A stretch of DNA of 64,000 bases from Hydractinia symbiolongicarpus (GCF_029227915.1 NC_079878.1:20671501-20735500); one strand, 5' to 3'. Counted from the first letter of the stretch, positions 12,370 to 25,430 are shown. The notes: generated by a model not told the origin, from the sequence alone. Program-made: numbers and translations.

Positions 12370-13864
12370 ATACTGGCCACATTAGGTTTTGATGACGTAA
12401 ATAGTAACGTTGTAAAACAAACAAAAAGTGCTATAAAAATTCCACTAATGCATATATTTAACCTTTCCCTGCTGCAAGGATATTTTCCTGAAAAACTTAA
12501 AATTGCAAGAGTTCTACCAGTATATAAAACAGGCGAAATGACTAATGTATCTAATTATAGACCAATATCAGTTCTTCCATGTTTCTCAAAAATACTAGAA
12601 CGCATAATGTACAATAGATTTTACTCTTTTTTAACTGCTAATAATATTTTATACGACAATCAATTTGACTTTCAAGCAGGTCATTTTACTGAGCATGCAA
12701 TAGTTAAACTTAATGAAATATCAAAAGTGTTTGACGAAAACAAGTACGTGTTAAGGATTTTTATAGTTCTAAGCAAAGCATTTGACACCGTACATCACAA
12801 CATTCTACTAGAAATACTCAAAAACTATGGTATCCACAATTCCAACATTCGCTGGTTTGAAAGTTATTTATCCAATAGAAAACAGTACATTTCCTTTGAT
12901 GGTGGAAGTACAAATTACAAAACAATCATCTGTGGAGTTCCACAAGGTTCCATATTAGGACCACTCTTATTCCTTATATATGTAAATGATTTAAACAATG
13001 CTTCGAATATTTTACATTCAATTTTATTTGCAGATGATACAATTCTGTTTTATACACATAAAGATATAAAAACATTATTTCGCACAGTCAATAATGAACT
13101 CTCTAAGGTGGCAGAATGGTTTAAGGCAAACAGACTGTCCCTAAATATTTCTAAAACAAAGTACACACTTTTTCACAGGCAAAATAAAAAAGATGATATG
13201 CCATTGAAGTTTCCTGATTTATCTATTAATAATATAAGTATAAAAAGAGCACAATCCATGAAATTTTTAGAAGTTATTCTTGATGAAAACGTTACTTGGA
13301 GAGAACATATAAATATTTTAGAAGAAAAGGTTGCAAAGAATATTGTCATCCTATTTAAAGCAAAATTTGTTCTAGATCAGAATTGTTTAAAAAGCATATA
13401 TTCTTCTTTCATTCCCTGCTATCTAAATTATGCAAATATTGCGTGGTGCAGCACCAACGCTATATAAAATTGACAAAATTACAAAAAAAACAAAAACATG
13501 CAATCAGAATTATTTTAAATGTTGACAGGTACACTCACTGCAGAGAGTTATTAAAGATCAGTGTAGTGAATGTATACCAACTGAACAGTTATCAAACTCT
13601 TATTTTTATGTTTAAGCTTGAAAACAATATGTTACCAAGAGTATTTAATAATATGTAAATAAATATCCATCCAGATTTTCAATTAACAGTTTTTTTCAAC
13701 CTAGGATTAATTATACAATCACAAAGTTCTCTATAACTAGCAGAGGACCTAAATTGTGGAATACATTTCTTGATAACGACATGAAAACTATTACATCACT
13801 TAACGAATTCAAACATAAACTAAAATATAAACTATTGACTACTGACAATCTATATTTATTTTAG
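12370..13864 (+). pseudogene. Non-LTR retrotransposon reverse transcriptase (CR1/L2/Jockey-like), 5'-truncated
   Basis: The main open frame (12448-13467, readable from about 12370) encodes a LINE-type reverse transcriptase: NYRPISVLP (RT motif 1-2), the motif A region ending SKAFDTVHH, GVPQGSILGPLLFL (motif B) and FADDT (motif C, catalytic DD kept). The motif A position normally occupied by Asp reads Val (VLSKAFDT), which should abolish catalysis. A frameshift near 13400-13470 moves the thumb and C-terminal part into another frame (13383-13658). A last in-frame piece with GPKLWNTF runs to a stop at 13862-13864. The upstream endonuclease is absent, as expected for 5' truncation during target-primed reverse transcription. 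This is a dead copy. The clade is inferred from the C-terminal 'GPKLWN' block, not from a tree. Confidence 0.9.
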
Positions 13865-13984
13865 AACACACGACAGTTACAACGTACGACACATTACAAA
13901 ACTCAACTACATCGTCATAATTGTCCACTTTGCTTCCAATAATATCTGTATTACCACAACATTGTCGTAAAGATTTTGGTACTA

Positions 13985-14830
13985 TTTATTCATTTTGAGG
14001 GATTACTTTTTAAAAGAAATAAGTTTTGTTTGCTTCTCTGTAACTCTCATTTAAATGGATCATTTGGAATACAGAAGGAGTGTAAAACAAAAACTTGGTG
14101 TTTTGACGGGATCATTGATTCCATTTATTTCGTAGACTGTAACGGACTTACTGCGAGGGAGAGATTGTCCGCCTGTTTGAAATAAATTTATAAAAACATT
14201 TTAAGGGCGTTTATAACTGCAAGTTCCGACGCATTTGCTCAGAATTGCATCGTGGTTTTGACATAAAAGAATGATTTTCTTGCATCGTGTCTTTTATCAG
14301 TCTAAAATCTGCCTAAGACTCTTTTTGTGCGGCAAACTTAGGGTGTCGCCACAAGCAAAAATTAACCTAACTATACTACGTGTACGTTCTTTTGATAATT
14401 GCCAAAAATAATGTTTTTTCTACTTATCCGGACGGGTGGCAGATCTTACTGGGTCGTCTGCCTGTCATATTTAATGAAAGTGTGTTAGATGTTACGTTCC
14501 TGTGTGCAGCGTTTCCACACCACATATTGTTTTTATGTTTTAACAATGTGGAGAGCATGATTTCTTTTGCAACCTTGTCTTAGTTTTTGTGTTAAATGAA
14601 ACAGGGTATGGTTATTGCATTGCTTTCCCTAATCTCAATCCTTTCGAATGACTTTGCAGGACACATAAAAAGATCTCAATGATGATATAGGCTAGGTCAG
14701 TAGTTAATTACTATATAATTTCCTTTTCGTTATATTACCAGAAAAAGTTCGAACTATGTAGAAAGTCTAAAGAGCGTTTTTTGAGGGCGAGTCATCATAT
14801 AGGTAGCTAGCTACATATGCGGCTTTTTGC
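13985..14830 (+). repeat. Long-inverted-repeat family, arm g
   Basis: The outer flank (13985-14340) includes 'catttaaatggat' and 'gggatcattgattccatttatttcg', as in arm c. The core is 14346-14475 and the inner flank to 14830 is collinear with arm e. It carries the 'aggtagctagctacat' block. It begins about 120 bp after the retrotransposon end. Confidence 0.7.
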
Positions 14831-17699
14831 TTTATCCCATGATATAACTTTCGTGGCTGAGCTATCTGGGCGCACTTATTACGATATAATCGAGAAATCT
14901 TATCTACCGCTTTTATACAAAGTAAGTATCAGAAAATAAGATATTTTTGCATAGCTACCTAGCCGATACAAAACTATATATAGCTAATTAAAAAATAAGA
15001 CAGAATAACAACTTATGTTGTTAATGATATCTTGACATATGTAGACTATAATTTCATATTTAATTATAGTAGAAAATTTATACTTTTCCTATAATTTACT
15101 CCTTGATTTTAAACATTTTAACTTTAAGTAAATAGACAACGAAAAATTTCCAAAAGGTAAACGACTTGATAAAAAACTATTATTCTTCACTACATATTAA
15201 AATATCATTTTTAATGCAGTGATCTTTCAGAGCTCTTAGCGCTCGATTTTTTATAACAACTTTTTCTCATTGACTTTGCTAAAAACCAATGTTCGCACAG
15301 TATAGGGTCGTTGCATAAAAAATTGTTTGTGAAAAAGTACTAATTTTTGCACATTTAGCTGTGTAAAATTTGATCTGCGTGAAATACTTCGTTTCAGGTG
15401 TACGAAAATAGATTGCATGAAACTTAATACTCGTGATACTGGTAATATTCGTAATTGATTTTCCCTGCAGAAACTTTAAGATCGTCAAATATTTTGGATG
15501 GTTCCTGGGAAAGAATTAAAACGGCTTGAAGGGGTAAACAACAAACAAAACAATAAATTTTAGTTGATAGAAAAACTACTTCATTTCCGAGCCTCTTCTA
15601 AAAGAAATACAACAAGGACACAGCACAGATTAAATAATTAAAAGATGTTATTAAGTGTTCTATTGATGGCAATTAAAATGTGATTTGGTTCGCTTAAACC
15701 AAATTGCTGATTGGTTATGCCATATCATCAAAGAATTGAGCACAAATAATTGATTATTGAACAAAAAAGGAGCAATTTTCTTTTTTGATTTTCAGGTGCG
15801 GCAATCATTACCTGAAACAACTTCGCTCCCTTAAATAATTATTTTTTTCTTCTTTTTTTTAATTTTCTATGGATGATATTTCTTGAGGAAACTAAGTTAC
15901 AGCTACTTAAGTATTTACTGCTCACACAATCTTTAACAAGTGTAACTTTAAGTAATCCTGACAGAGTGTGTTGATATTGATAGCGCAAAATATAACTTTA
16001 AAGAAGTTCCTGGTCTTTCAGTGAAACCCTGAGGTAGTTCATACACATTATGGTTGGAGAAAATGGTTCGTGGTGAGGTTAAAAACTACCAAAAATCTAC
16101 TTTGTTGTTAGCTGTTCTGGAAAATGCTTTAATGGTATCACCCAATTTTTGAATAACAGGACGTAATAAAGACTTATTTGATGCAGAGGACAGTCTAGAA
16201 AGTCATAAATATACCAATCTCGTTGCTATATCTTCTTTTTCGACAGCCGCACATGCCAGAAAATGAAAAAGCTCTCGGCACAAGTTTCAGGAGGGGAAAA
16301 ATCTTTAAGAAAGAATCCTCACGTCTGGTACCAAGTGAATTCATTCTCAAACAGTAAAGGGATGTATAAAAAAATATATCTGTCATACAAGTAAAGTTTT
16401 CAAAGACGTTTTAAAGATTTTCCGTAATGAAAGGCAACTTTTAAAAAAAGCGATTTTCCCGATTTCAAAAATTTCGGGAAAACAGGTTCATTTTCCGATT
16501 CTTCACTGCAATCAGTGAACAAAATACGCGCATGCGAGCGTGTAATATGAATTAAACAGTTAACAATTATTTTCTTTCTCTCTGGCAACAACCCCTTATC
16601 GTTAACTTAATAAATAAGACGTACTTAAGATTTCTTTTCTTTCTTTTATATTATATCGACCTCAACGCAAGCATCATTATATTATATCGACCTCGACGCA
16701 AGCATCATCATAAAAGTAATCCTTGAGGTAAAGAACGACACAACAATTAATGATACTTAAAAAGTACTTCAAACTATAATATTCTGTCTAAATATTTTTA
16801 ATTATAATATTATGTTTTTCTTCGTGTCGTCGTTGTGTAGCATCTCAAAGGTTTTTCCAACCAAAGAGCCTTTAATCCGGCAGCTAAGAAATGCGATGGT
16901 TTTGTCCTGTCGCAAGAGGGCGTTGCAATAAGAAGTATTTGTTTTGCGTGCAATAATCTCAGGCCGACGATCTTTTTGTTAAATTCACTTTTATTACTTG
17001 CACTTGTGTATTATTCACGATGTTTTAGCAGCGAAATACTATTGTTTCCTCTAACGGTAGTTGTGTTTGGGTTTCTCAGGAAAAAGTCACCAAAATTTGA
17101 TGATAGATGTTACTGGGACTATTCCTATCCCAAATTGATCGCTAAGGTTTTAAAAAGTCTTGATCTTGATCTTGGTGAGAAGAGTAAAAAAAATTAGGCT
17201 GGGATGATTGGTTGATATAGAAAAAGTTCCCGTCAAATCATTTTATAGTTTGAAACGATATGATTAATAAGGATTCAACACTTTTTACCGTTTATTCGTA
17301 GTGGAAAAGTCAAGTCAAAACCGTTACGATTTTAAAAAGCTGACGTTGCCTAAATAACATGACGAATTAAATATGTTCTAACTTCGTTTTAGATAACGCT
17401 CAGTTGTTGTTCATTTGAAACGTATTGCATGGTCTGTTATTCATCTTTAAAAAATATTTTACCAACACCAATAATAACACAAATCATACAGCAATGCAGC
17501 AACTTTTTTGGTTTTAACAGTTTATTTTAATTCGAATGATATTTTTAAGTTCCCAGGATGCCAAAAAAATCAGAAAAAAATTGAGATAAGCAAGACTAAG
17601 GGCTTTTCATTTGTCGAGTAAGAAAAGAAACACTGTTATCAAGAAATTTTTTAAGATTTAATATTTTTTTGCTGTATTGTTAAAAATGGAGAAATACAA
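14831..17699. other. No gene recognised
   Basis: AT-rich, with several short frames and no domain. The frame at 16976-17197 (hydrophobic start, then a charged tail) has no ATG at its proposed start and no recognisable family, so I do not call it. A small tandem duplication is listed separately. Confidence 0.45.
16647..16708. repeat. 31-bp tandem duplication
   Basis: Two adjacent 31-bp units (16647-16677 and 16678-16708) beginning TATATTATATCGACCTC differ at a single base (CAACGC against CGACGC). No function is evident. Confidence 0.9.
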
Positions 17700-18500
17700 T
17701 ACACGCTTAAATGCCAAACGGGCTTTGCTGCACTTAGCTTACTTCGCCTTGCTCCAGAAAAAACAATGTTTCAAATAGCAACACTAACTAGACCCAAGAA
17801 ACTAAAATCTCATATAATTCCTTTAAATATGTTGGGCAGACAACCCAGCAAGGTCGGCCACCCGTCTAAATTAATATAAAAAACATTATTTTGGTAATTA
17901 TTGATTGCACGTGCGATAAGGCGGTACGGTTAGGTTTATTTCTGCTTGTGGCGATGCTCTAGCTTTGCCGCCCAAATACATATTCAATACTAATAAAAGG
18001 ACATACCATACAGGAAAACCATTTTACTTTCGTAAAAAATTTAATTTTTTAACAAATATTAGGGCCGGCAAAAGAAAGCCCTTACACTTTTTTAGTTGAA
18101 AAAGTCTTGTCAATGACAAGCAAAACAACGGCCATTTGGAACATTATTTCCAGTATTGCTTCGCCAAATCTGAAAATTACAATTTTAAAACCACAAGCAG
18201 AAGCAAATCCAAAGGAATTCTCCTAAATTTACGATGCCATTCTTTATGAAGAAACAAAGAAAAAGAAAAATATAAAAACGTATGTATGTCATTTCCAAAT
18301 TGTAAATGCCATGTTGACCCTAAAGGTCAATAGTTTGAGTTCGGATAATTTTTTCCTGGCTACGCCCTTGTAAAACGTCATAACTTGTAGCTACGAAAAC
18401 GTCATTATTTTTTGTTTTAATATTTTCTCCAGACGCACAGACAATCTTTTTGTCTCATTAAGTAAGTCTGCCCAAAGTATCTGTTTTACACCATCTCAAG
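17700..18500 (-). repeat. Long-inverted-repeat family, arm h
   Basis: The core is 17820-17955 in reverse. The outer flank to 18480 mirrors 7615-7930, with 'cgatgctctagctttg', 'caagcaaaacaacggcc' and 'agacaatctttttgtctcattaagtaagtctgccc'. It is the best inverted partner of arm e. Confidence 0.7.
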
Positions 18501-19639
18501 ATGTAAAAAAAACACATTTCAATGTGTTTTAGAAAAGAAGAAGCAAATGAGTGTGCGCAGTACGTTAAATCTCTTTGGTTAAATCAGTCATTTATTATTC
18601 AGCCATTGCGAGCCTCCTTTTTTTTAAAAAAAAATGTTCTTACAAATAAGCTAGGTCCTTGACATGAATGTAACAGAAAAGGGGGTTGTAGCAGAGTGAA
18701 CAAGTATTGATAGTGATGGGAGTTTTAATCTTTTTAGGCAGTACGAGTGCGAGTCTGAACCTGTATATTGAGTAATGAACCGAAACACTAATCTAAGAAG
18801 TTACAATTTTAATTTGCCGTTAAAGATATGTGCGTGTATCTCTATCTCTATTTCGTATCGTAAGCAAGTGGAAATATATTTCTTTTATAGAACGAGTAAA
18901 TTATTCAAAGATAATAAATAAAAAAAATACCGTAATGCTTCGAATAAACGTCCGAAATTATTTGAAAAGTAAGCTTTATATGTTGTGGTCACATAAAAGT
19001 ACAAAACAAAATTTAATTGGTTTCTGGGCGTTAACAATAAGGGTGTTGTCGTTGCTGGGCAGGTAAAAATCTAGTGTGTTTCAGGGGACTGACTATTTTG
19101 CAGAAAACTTGACCATTCCTTTATATATATTGGGTTATTCCTATATTTAGGTTATTCCTCCATTTTAAAGAAAAGGAAAAGAGAAAAAAGTAATTTTCTT
19201 AAAAGTAATTGCCTGATTGTGCAAATTGCAATAAACCTTTTTGTAGACCGATTTCAGCGGATGCAAGCATGGTAGCGGCCATTATGGATATTTTTTGAAA
19301 AAAATTATTTGGTGAGCCAAAATATGCACATTTATCTTCAGGTAAATCTTTTTTTGAATCGGAGAAAAAAACAGATTTTAAAGCTGTTATACGTATTTGT
19401 ACCGCGGTATTTAGAAGCACTTTTTGGCATGGGGTAAATAGGGTTAAGCCACAAGCAAAGACAAACGAAAATGTATCACGCTCTATCGTCATAAGGTTGA
19501 AGTGATATATATTGTAGCCAAAATCTTAAAAAAGAGTTATTTAGTTATCTATATGGGTAGACTTTCTATCACTTTGTCTTTCAGTTTTAGTGTATCAGAC
19601 AAACCGAAATAATGTTTTCAATAGTATCAAACAGCAATA
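18501..19639. other. No gene recognised
   Basis: AT-rich. Around 19440-19470 'gccacaagcaaagacaaacg' is a short degenerate piece of the inverted-repeat core. The minus frame at 19199-19492 overlaps it and has no recognisable protein features. Confidence 0.4.
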
Positions 19640-19950
19640 TGGAGAATCCATCTTGGCAGAAGTCAGATCGCTAGAGAAATCATGAATAAAATACGCACGA
19701 TACTCTAACCATCTTCGGTTTTCTCTACGTTGTCTTCACAACGAAATAACACCTAAAGATCTTCAACTTACCTGCAAAGTAAAGACTGAAAGAAGTAAGA
19801 AAATCTTACAGCGCGCAATCCACCTAAACACGTAACACGTAACACCCTTCATCGCCAAATACTTGATTTTGACAACACCATCAAATCGAGACTTTCCATC
19901 GACCAATATAAACAGGTTAAGAATATTCATGATAGCGTGTATGAAAGGAA

Positions 19951-21465
19951 ATGAGATCGGTTAAAGACAGACACCTTAAAAAGTTCAACAAAATCCATGA
20001 CAGATTCAATGATGATACACAAACGAATATAGAAAAGAGCAAATGGATTGTCAATCTCTCCAACAGACAACTCACGACAGAAGAAAAAAACCTTCTATCA
20101 AAAGGAATGAATTTCTGCAAGACACCAGCCTCAATTCCAAAGAAAGAAATAGTTGCGAAAGTAGAAGAGGCAATTAAAGATTTACCAAAAGAAGAGGCAG
20201 ACACAGTAAGAGCTAAAGTAAGCCTCACGCTGCAGAAAAACATAACACCAAAGGACAATTTGCAAAAATCTGAAAGACTGTCATTGAAGAATCTAAAGAA
20301 GGACAAAGATATCATAATACTACCGGCAGACAAGGGGAGAACAACGGTTATCATGAATACACCTTACTACATCAACAAGTGCAATGAACACATCAACAAC
20401 GGGCCTTACAAACTTTTCAAGAAAGATCCTACAGAAGTCATCAAACGAGAAGCGAGGAACACCTTAATGGAGTTGAAGAAAAAAGAGTACATCGACGATA
20501 AGCAGTATTACCGACTGAAACCTTGCAACGGACCACAACCACGATTTTATGGACTACCAACAATTCATAAACAGGAAAATTCGACCAATAGTCTCCTGCA
20601 CTGGAACACTGTTATACAACCTATCAAAATTTGTTGCTTCTATCCTCAGCAAATTTACAGCAAGTGACCACAGCAAAAACTCAAAAGAATTTTCGGAATA
20701 CATCAGAGAAAAAAGATAGCAGACGACGAATGCATGGTATCATTTCATGTCACATCACTCTACACAAATGTTTCCATAAAAGACACCTTAAACATTATTA
20801 AAGACCTTAACGAAAACGATGCTGCATTCGGTGAAAAGTTTCCAGTACCGGATTTTCTGCGTTTGGTCGAACTTGTTCTAGCTAAAAACGTGGTATCTGT
20901 TTAATAAGAACTTCTACACTCAAACAGACAGAGTTGCCTTGGGAGGCCCTGCATCATCAGTAGTCACAGAAATATACATGCAAGCACACGAGACAACAGC
21001 ATTAGTCACATCAGACAGCCGTCCAAAAGTTTGGAAAAAATTTGTTGACAACGTATTCGCCTACATCGACAAATCAATTTCACTATTGAGCTTGAACACG
21101 ATGGAAGTATCGCTTTCTTGGACACTTTGGTCAGCCGCAAGAATGGTTACATTTCAGTTTCAGTGTATCGTAAACCAACACACACTGACCAGTACCTTAA
21201 CTTCGAATCAAACCATCAGAAATCTTGCAAAGAAAGTGTCATATCTTCATTAATGAATCGTGCCAACAGCGTAGTCAGTGACAAACAGGAGAGGAAAGAA
21301 GAAATTCGACGTGTAAGAAATACATTAATCGCAAATGGATACAGTCATAAAGTCATCACGCAAGTAGAAAATAAAATGAAAAGAAGATGCAACGAAGACA
21401 ACAAGGAAACATCAGAGGAATTTATCGCATCAGCATTCCTACCCTTCGTACCAGGTACCAGCTAG
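19951..21465 (+). pseudogene. Penelope-like reverse transcriptase, broken
   Basis: The frame at 19951-20667 carries the Penelope fingers block (PADKGRTTVIM) and the RFYGLPTIHK block. After a frameshift the primer-grip side continues, with an interrupted stretch at 20668-20938 that includes VTSLYTN. The piece 20939-21253 has GGPASSVVTEIYM and the catalytic box, and 21118-21465 has SVYRKPTHTD. Two catalytic positions appear lost: the first Asp (normally FDVTSLYTN) reads His at 20746-20748, and the second Asp of the YVDD-like box reads Asn (FVDN, 21041-21052). Besides frameshifts there is an in-frame TAG at 21463-21465, after which the same frame continues toward the endonuclease. This copy cannot encode active enzyme. 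Confidence 0.88.
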
Positions 21466-21897
21466 ATCCTTCGTCGAGTTTTAAGGCAACACAAGATCAA
21501 ATGCATTCTGAGCTCTAAAGACTCCCTAATAAGCACTTTGTCTAAACCAAAAGACAAAATAAACCTGGAAGAACAAAGCAATGTTGTTTACGAAATCCCG
21601 TGTAAAGATTGTGATGCAGTGTATATAGGCGAAACAAAAAGAAAGTTTAAGCAACGAGTACAAGAACATATGCGCGCAGTGAGAAACGAAGATGTAAAGA
21701 AAAACGAAATTGCGGACCACAGCTGGAGCAGAAGTCATTAGTTTAATTGGGATGAGAAGAAAATCATTGACAGAGAATCCAGAACAACGGCCAGAAAGAT
21801 TAAAGAAACCATCAACAGTGTAGAACGTAACAAACACATAAACAGCATCTCGTATCAACTTCCTGAGATTTGGTTACCAGCCCTACGGAAGAAGTAG
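21466..21897 (+). pseudogene. GIY-YIG endonuclease domain of the Penelope-like element
   Basis: In the same frame as the RT tail, and after an in-frame TAG, the reading continues through KDSLISTLS to VVYEIPCKDCDAVYIGET. There the VYxIxC and VYIGET blocks are the GIY-YIG core with its CxxC-type insertion, followed by KRKFKQRVQEH. A second in-frame TAG at 21739-21741 interrupts the domain. The frame then resumes (WDEKKIIDRE, LPEIWLPAL) to a natural-looking TAG at 21895-21897. In Penelope-like elements this domain nicks target DNA. Two single stops in an otherwise collinear frame suggest moderately recent decay. Confidence 0.88.
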
Positions 21898-22033
21898 TTA
21901 CCTACATCTAGGTCCGAAAATGTTAATTACCGTAATTAACTGTAATTACCAGCCCGTTTCTGATTGGTTAATTTTTATGAATTTCGATCCTCTGCAATTA
22001 TATAAATACATCCTCAACATCATTTAACTTTGC

Positions 22034-22065
22034 CCGATGATGGGAGAAGGATCTCCCGAAACGTC
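22034..22065 (+). ncRNA. Degenerate hammerhead-ribozyme-like motif at the Penelope element end
   Basis: CCGATGA (22034-22040), a GGGAG/CTCCC stem with a 6-nt loop (22042-22057) and GAAACGTC (22058-22065) follow the order CUGAUGA - stem II - GAAA - GUC of minimal hammerheads. These motifs are known in Penelope-like terminal repeats. It departs by U to C in the CUGAUGA box and by one extra U before stem II. It is probably a decayed ribozyme, and activity is not expected without those residues. Confidence 0.45.
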
Positions 22066-22189
22066 GCCTACTAAACTATCATGTTCAAGAAATGATAAAC
22101 TTTCCACAGTAATTATAGGATTACTTGCAGGAGTAATACTGGTACATCAAGTAAGTGCAAAGTTAACAAGTGGGATACAGTTTGTCCAC

Positions 22190-22560
22190 CCCTCTTAAGA
22201 AGGTGATAAAATTATATTAATATTTGAGACCACGCCGCTACAAGCAGAAATAAAGCCACCTTAGGGAACATTCTTTGATGGCTTACCAAAAATAATGTTT
22301 TTTGTATTAATCTAGTCGGGTGGACGGTCCTTTTGCGTTGTCTACTCACCGAACGAATTAAAGCGAATATATGTCTTCAGTATTTAGTTCCAGGCTTGTT
22401 ACAAGTGATCATTTGACACACGGATCGTATAAGCGCATAACATGTTTTTTTATGCTTTGACATCATTATACTTTATGATGTAAAGTTAAAAAATAACAAA
22501 TTAGACATGGTTGATTTTAAAGTGCTGACGATAACAATATCTACAGGATCATATAGTTTT
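22190..22560 (+). repeat. Long-inverted-repeat family, arm i
   Basis: The core 22229-22365 ('ctacaagcagaaataaagcc', 'ccaaaaataatgtttttt', 'gtcgggtggacggtcc') is followed by an inner flank matching arm f in reverse complement over about 200 bp. Confidence 0.7.
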
Positions 22561-24583
22561 TTAAGCGAATATAGCTTTTAAATCTCACAAAACACCTCGG
22601 TTTAACGAATTCGCTGTAGCCCACAAGCACACCTCTTTTAGTGTCGCGAGTGACCATTGCGAACTAAATTGTTTGGATCCGACAGGATTCGCTAGGACGT
22701 GGATCAATTGTGCGTATTTAATGCTATGAAAGTCGGGTGGTGGGGTAGGGCTAAAAGAGCAACCCGTAATATATCTTACGTGTAAACTTTAGAGGATTAT
22801 AGTTTTAGAGGTTGAAATTTGGTGACTTTTTATCACTTATAGCTAGCCATCTTAAACTGAATGACTTCATCTAATTCTTTTTTAACCTAATGTTCCTCAA
22901 ATCTGCTAACAAACATTTGTCATAATAATAAAATATTACTGATTTAATTTTATTTACTTGCACAGAATGTTTGTCGCCGTTTAGAATCATGAGCTGTAGC
23001 TGCTAGCTCTAGCTCTGGCCAACGTGATATCTGAGACAGCTCTATTTAACCACGAATTTATAAGTGGTATACTCAATGGCTATTATTTTTACCGGTGTTT
23101 GATTTTTTAAGAACGTATTAGAATATATATAAGAAAAGGTGGGCACTGTTTTTAGCTACAAGGCACACATCCCCCCGCCCTGATGTAAACATTTGAAAAA
23201 TTGAAACTAACGACGAACAACAGCACAGGTTGGATGTAGTCATTGTGCTGACGTATATGTAGTTAACATTATTAACCCTATTCCCACCAGTTTTCACAAT
23301 GTTAAATTTTGTATTCTTAATCAATATGTATTTAAAGTTAGGAAAAGATAGAAAAGAAAAGGAGGCACATCTAGTTTTAAAGTCACATAAAACTATTAAT
23401 TTTGATAATTCGAAACTCATCCACTCGCCCGATTCTTTTTTGATAAACAATTTATGAGGCTTAACTTTCTCCTAACATAACGCGCAGGTTTTCTACGCGG
23501 GAAACTGTGTACTATAATTTATTAACTCACCACAATTACGTTGCGGTGCAATGTTAAAACATTTGTTTTCGATCTGCCAATGAGTTATAGATCGCAATTT
23601 CGAAGAAGGGTTGGGCGACGAAGAAAATGTTTTACTTGGGAGCTCTCTAAATGGCTTAGTTGAAATAAAGTCTTCGCATTGTTATTCAAAAACAGTCGCG
23701 CAGAAACGAAGAGAAACATTTCTCTGCAAAATATTAGTGGGGCCAAGGCCCCTCCCCTGCCTTCCGTTGGCTGTTGTCTAGTTGTTGTTATCTAGTGAGG
23801 CTAACCATACAAAATATACTGTTTTTGGAGAATGCCTTTCCGAACTCTTAAGGGATGCATAGCTAGCTATTTTTATCACAAATCTTACTGTTTTGTAACC
23901 ATAATTGTTAGCTAACGATAAGGATGGAGAACAGCTTGGAGATCAATGGCATGTGTGATAAACGTTTTTTGTTTATAAGAAAAAGTCTATAAAGCTTTTT
24001 TCCTTTTGACCTTCAATGATTTTTCAAGGCAAAATAAGGAAGTGAATACTTTTCTTAAAAAACTTGCAGAATATATACAAGCATTTGTAAAAACATTCGC
24101 CTAAAAACGCGTCTGTTATGATAATCTTCATAGCTATTTAAGACGTAGCTGTAACTGTTTAAATATTAAATTACTATCTTCACTTTCCCACAAATTGCTA
24201 TTTTCATTGTGATTCAGCCGTTCGAGAGAAAGTTATTTTTCTTCTTTTTTTTGGAGGGGAGAGGAGGGGATTCTGTGTCTTATGGTGCGAATATGGTCTT
24301 ATGGTTCTACCACGTACTTCAATTGTGGAAACATTTGCGAATAAAGCGAATTTTTGGCCTAATTTGGGATTTATCTAACGAAAATTTGTAAGACCATCAA
24401 TTTGTTAAACTTTATGTATGCAATAAGAATCATTTTCGAAAAAAAGTTGTTTATTCTTTATTCTATTCCGAATTTGGCTATACAGTTAAAGAATTGTCAT
24501 CAGTTTCAATTTTAGGCTTTAATAATATAAGAATACATTGTGAGGTTTAATCTTTTAAATTTGAGAGTTAAAAGTTGTGATCA
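22561..24583. other. No gene recognised
   Basis: No frame shows a domain or convincing exon structure. It is AT-rich and single-copy-looking within this window. Confidence 0.45.
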
Positions 24584-24584
24584 C

Positions 24585-24690
24585 TCGCGAAATTGTTCAC
24601 GACATTTCCTAAGAGCATTCATTCGCGAAAATTTATATTCGCGAAATCTGTTAATATGTCTCATTCGCGAAAGTTTGTATTCGCGAAATG
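24585..24690. repeat. Cluster of TTCGCGAA palindromes
   Basis: Five TCGCGA-centred palindromes lie within about 105 bp, four of them as TTCGCGAA (near 24623, 24638, 24664, 24680) and one as CTCGCGAA (24584). They fall in alternating 'cattcgcgaaa' and 'tattcgcgaaa' contexts. Such clusters often mark subterminal repeats of DNA transposons. No transposase is next to it. Confidence 0.6.
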
Positions 24691-25229
24691 AAAATGATCG
24701 AGAAAGTTTCTGTCAACTTATTAAAACTAAAATGAATCGAACTTTTAATAACCAAGTCAGATTTTCAACTTTCAATAAACCAAATTTCTCATAACCTTAA
24801 TAGCTTTGAATAAAACAATAGTCAATTTGTCAACGATTTGTAAATAAAATATAGAACAACTTCAAAATTTGAAAGCAACTAAACTTAACGTTACACTGAA
24901 ATTTTTTTAAACTACAATGGAGTGAAGCACTGGATGCTCTTTATAAAAACTGATTTGAAAATATTGCCTAGACTGTTCTGACTATTCACCTTTCTATCAA
25001 CCTCTGCCCATGCTTAGGTCTTTCCCTTAACTGTGAAGCCGTGGGACAAAGCACTTATAAACAGGCCACGAGGCGGAAAGATGATATCGATGTTAAAGGT
25101 TATACTGTCTACTTATGAACGGTATGAAGTTGAAAGATGAGTCAGGACAATAATAACTGCCTACCTACCTGGATTGACGCGATAATAATATTTAAAAGTG
25201 TTAGCTAGTTCAAATCAATTGGGTCACCT

Positions 25230-25430
25230 TACTCTCTGCTTCGTTTAACAAAACATTGTATGAGGATTTGCTGGTGAGAGAGTATCGCGTCTGCCGGACT
25301 CAAAACCAGCAATGTTGTGGCTTGTTTGTTCTGATAAAGAAAAAGTGTTGATTATAAAAAGTCATTTTTGAGTATAAGTATAAGGCGGCACGGCTAGATT
25401 TATTTTTTCTTGCGATGGCGTTTTCAGTTT
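25230..25430 (-). repeat. Long-inverted-repeat family, arm j (fragment)
   Basis: 'ctctgcttcgtttaacaaaacattgtatgagga' matches 3400-3430, and 'aaggcggcacggctagatttatttt' (25382-25406) is a diverged reverse core. It is the last member of the series; I see no core copy between here and 64 kb. Confidence 0.5.

Larger units (their letters stand above)
19640..22100 (+). mobile_element. Penelope-like retroelement, decayed
   Basis: The order of parts is that of canonical Penelope-like elements: an N-terminal region, a reverse transcriptase, a linker, and a C-terminal GIY-YIG endonuclease. A short downstream segment resembles the hammerhead-ribozyme tail seen in this class. The N-terminal part (about 19680-19950) still reads 'TPKDLQL'-like and 'ILQRAIHL' in interrupted frames. 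Boundaries are approximate because I cannot align flanking copies. The element is present once in the window and is disabled by stops and frameshifts. Confidence 0.85.

Noticed and set aside
16976-17197. 73-codon frame with a hydrophobic start
   Set aside because: Has no ATG at the proposed start, no homology I recognise and no splice context.
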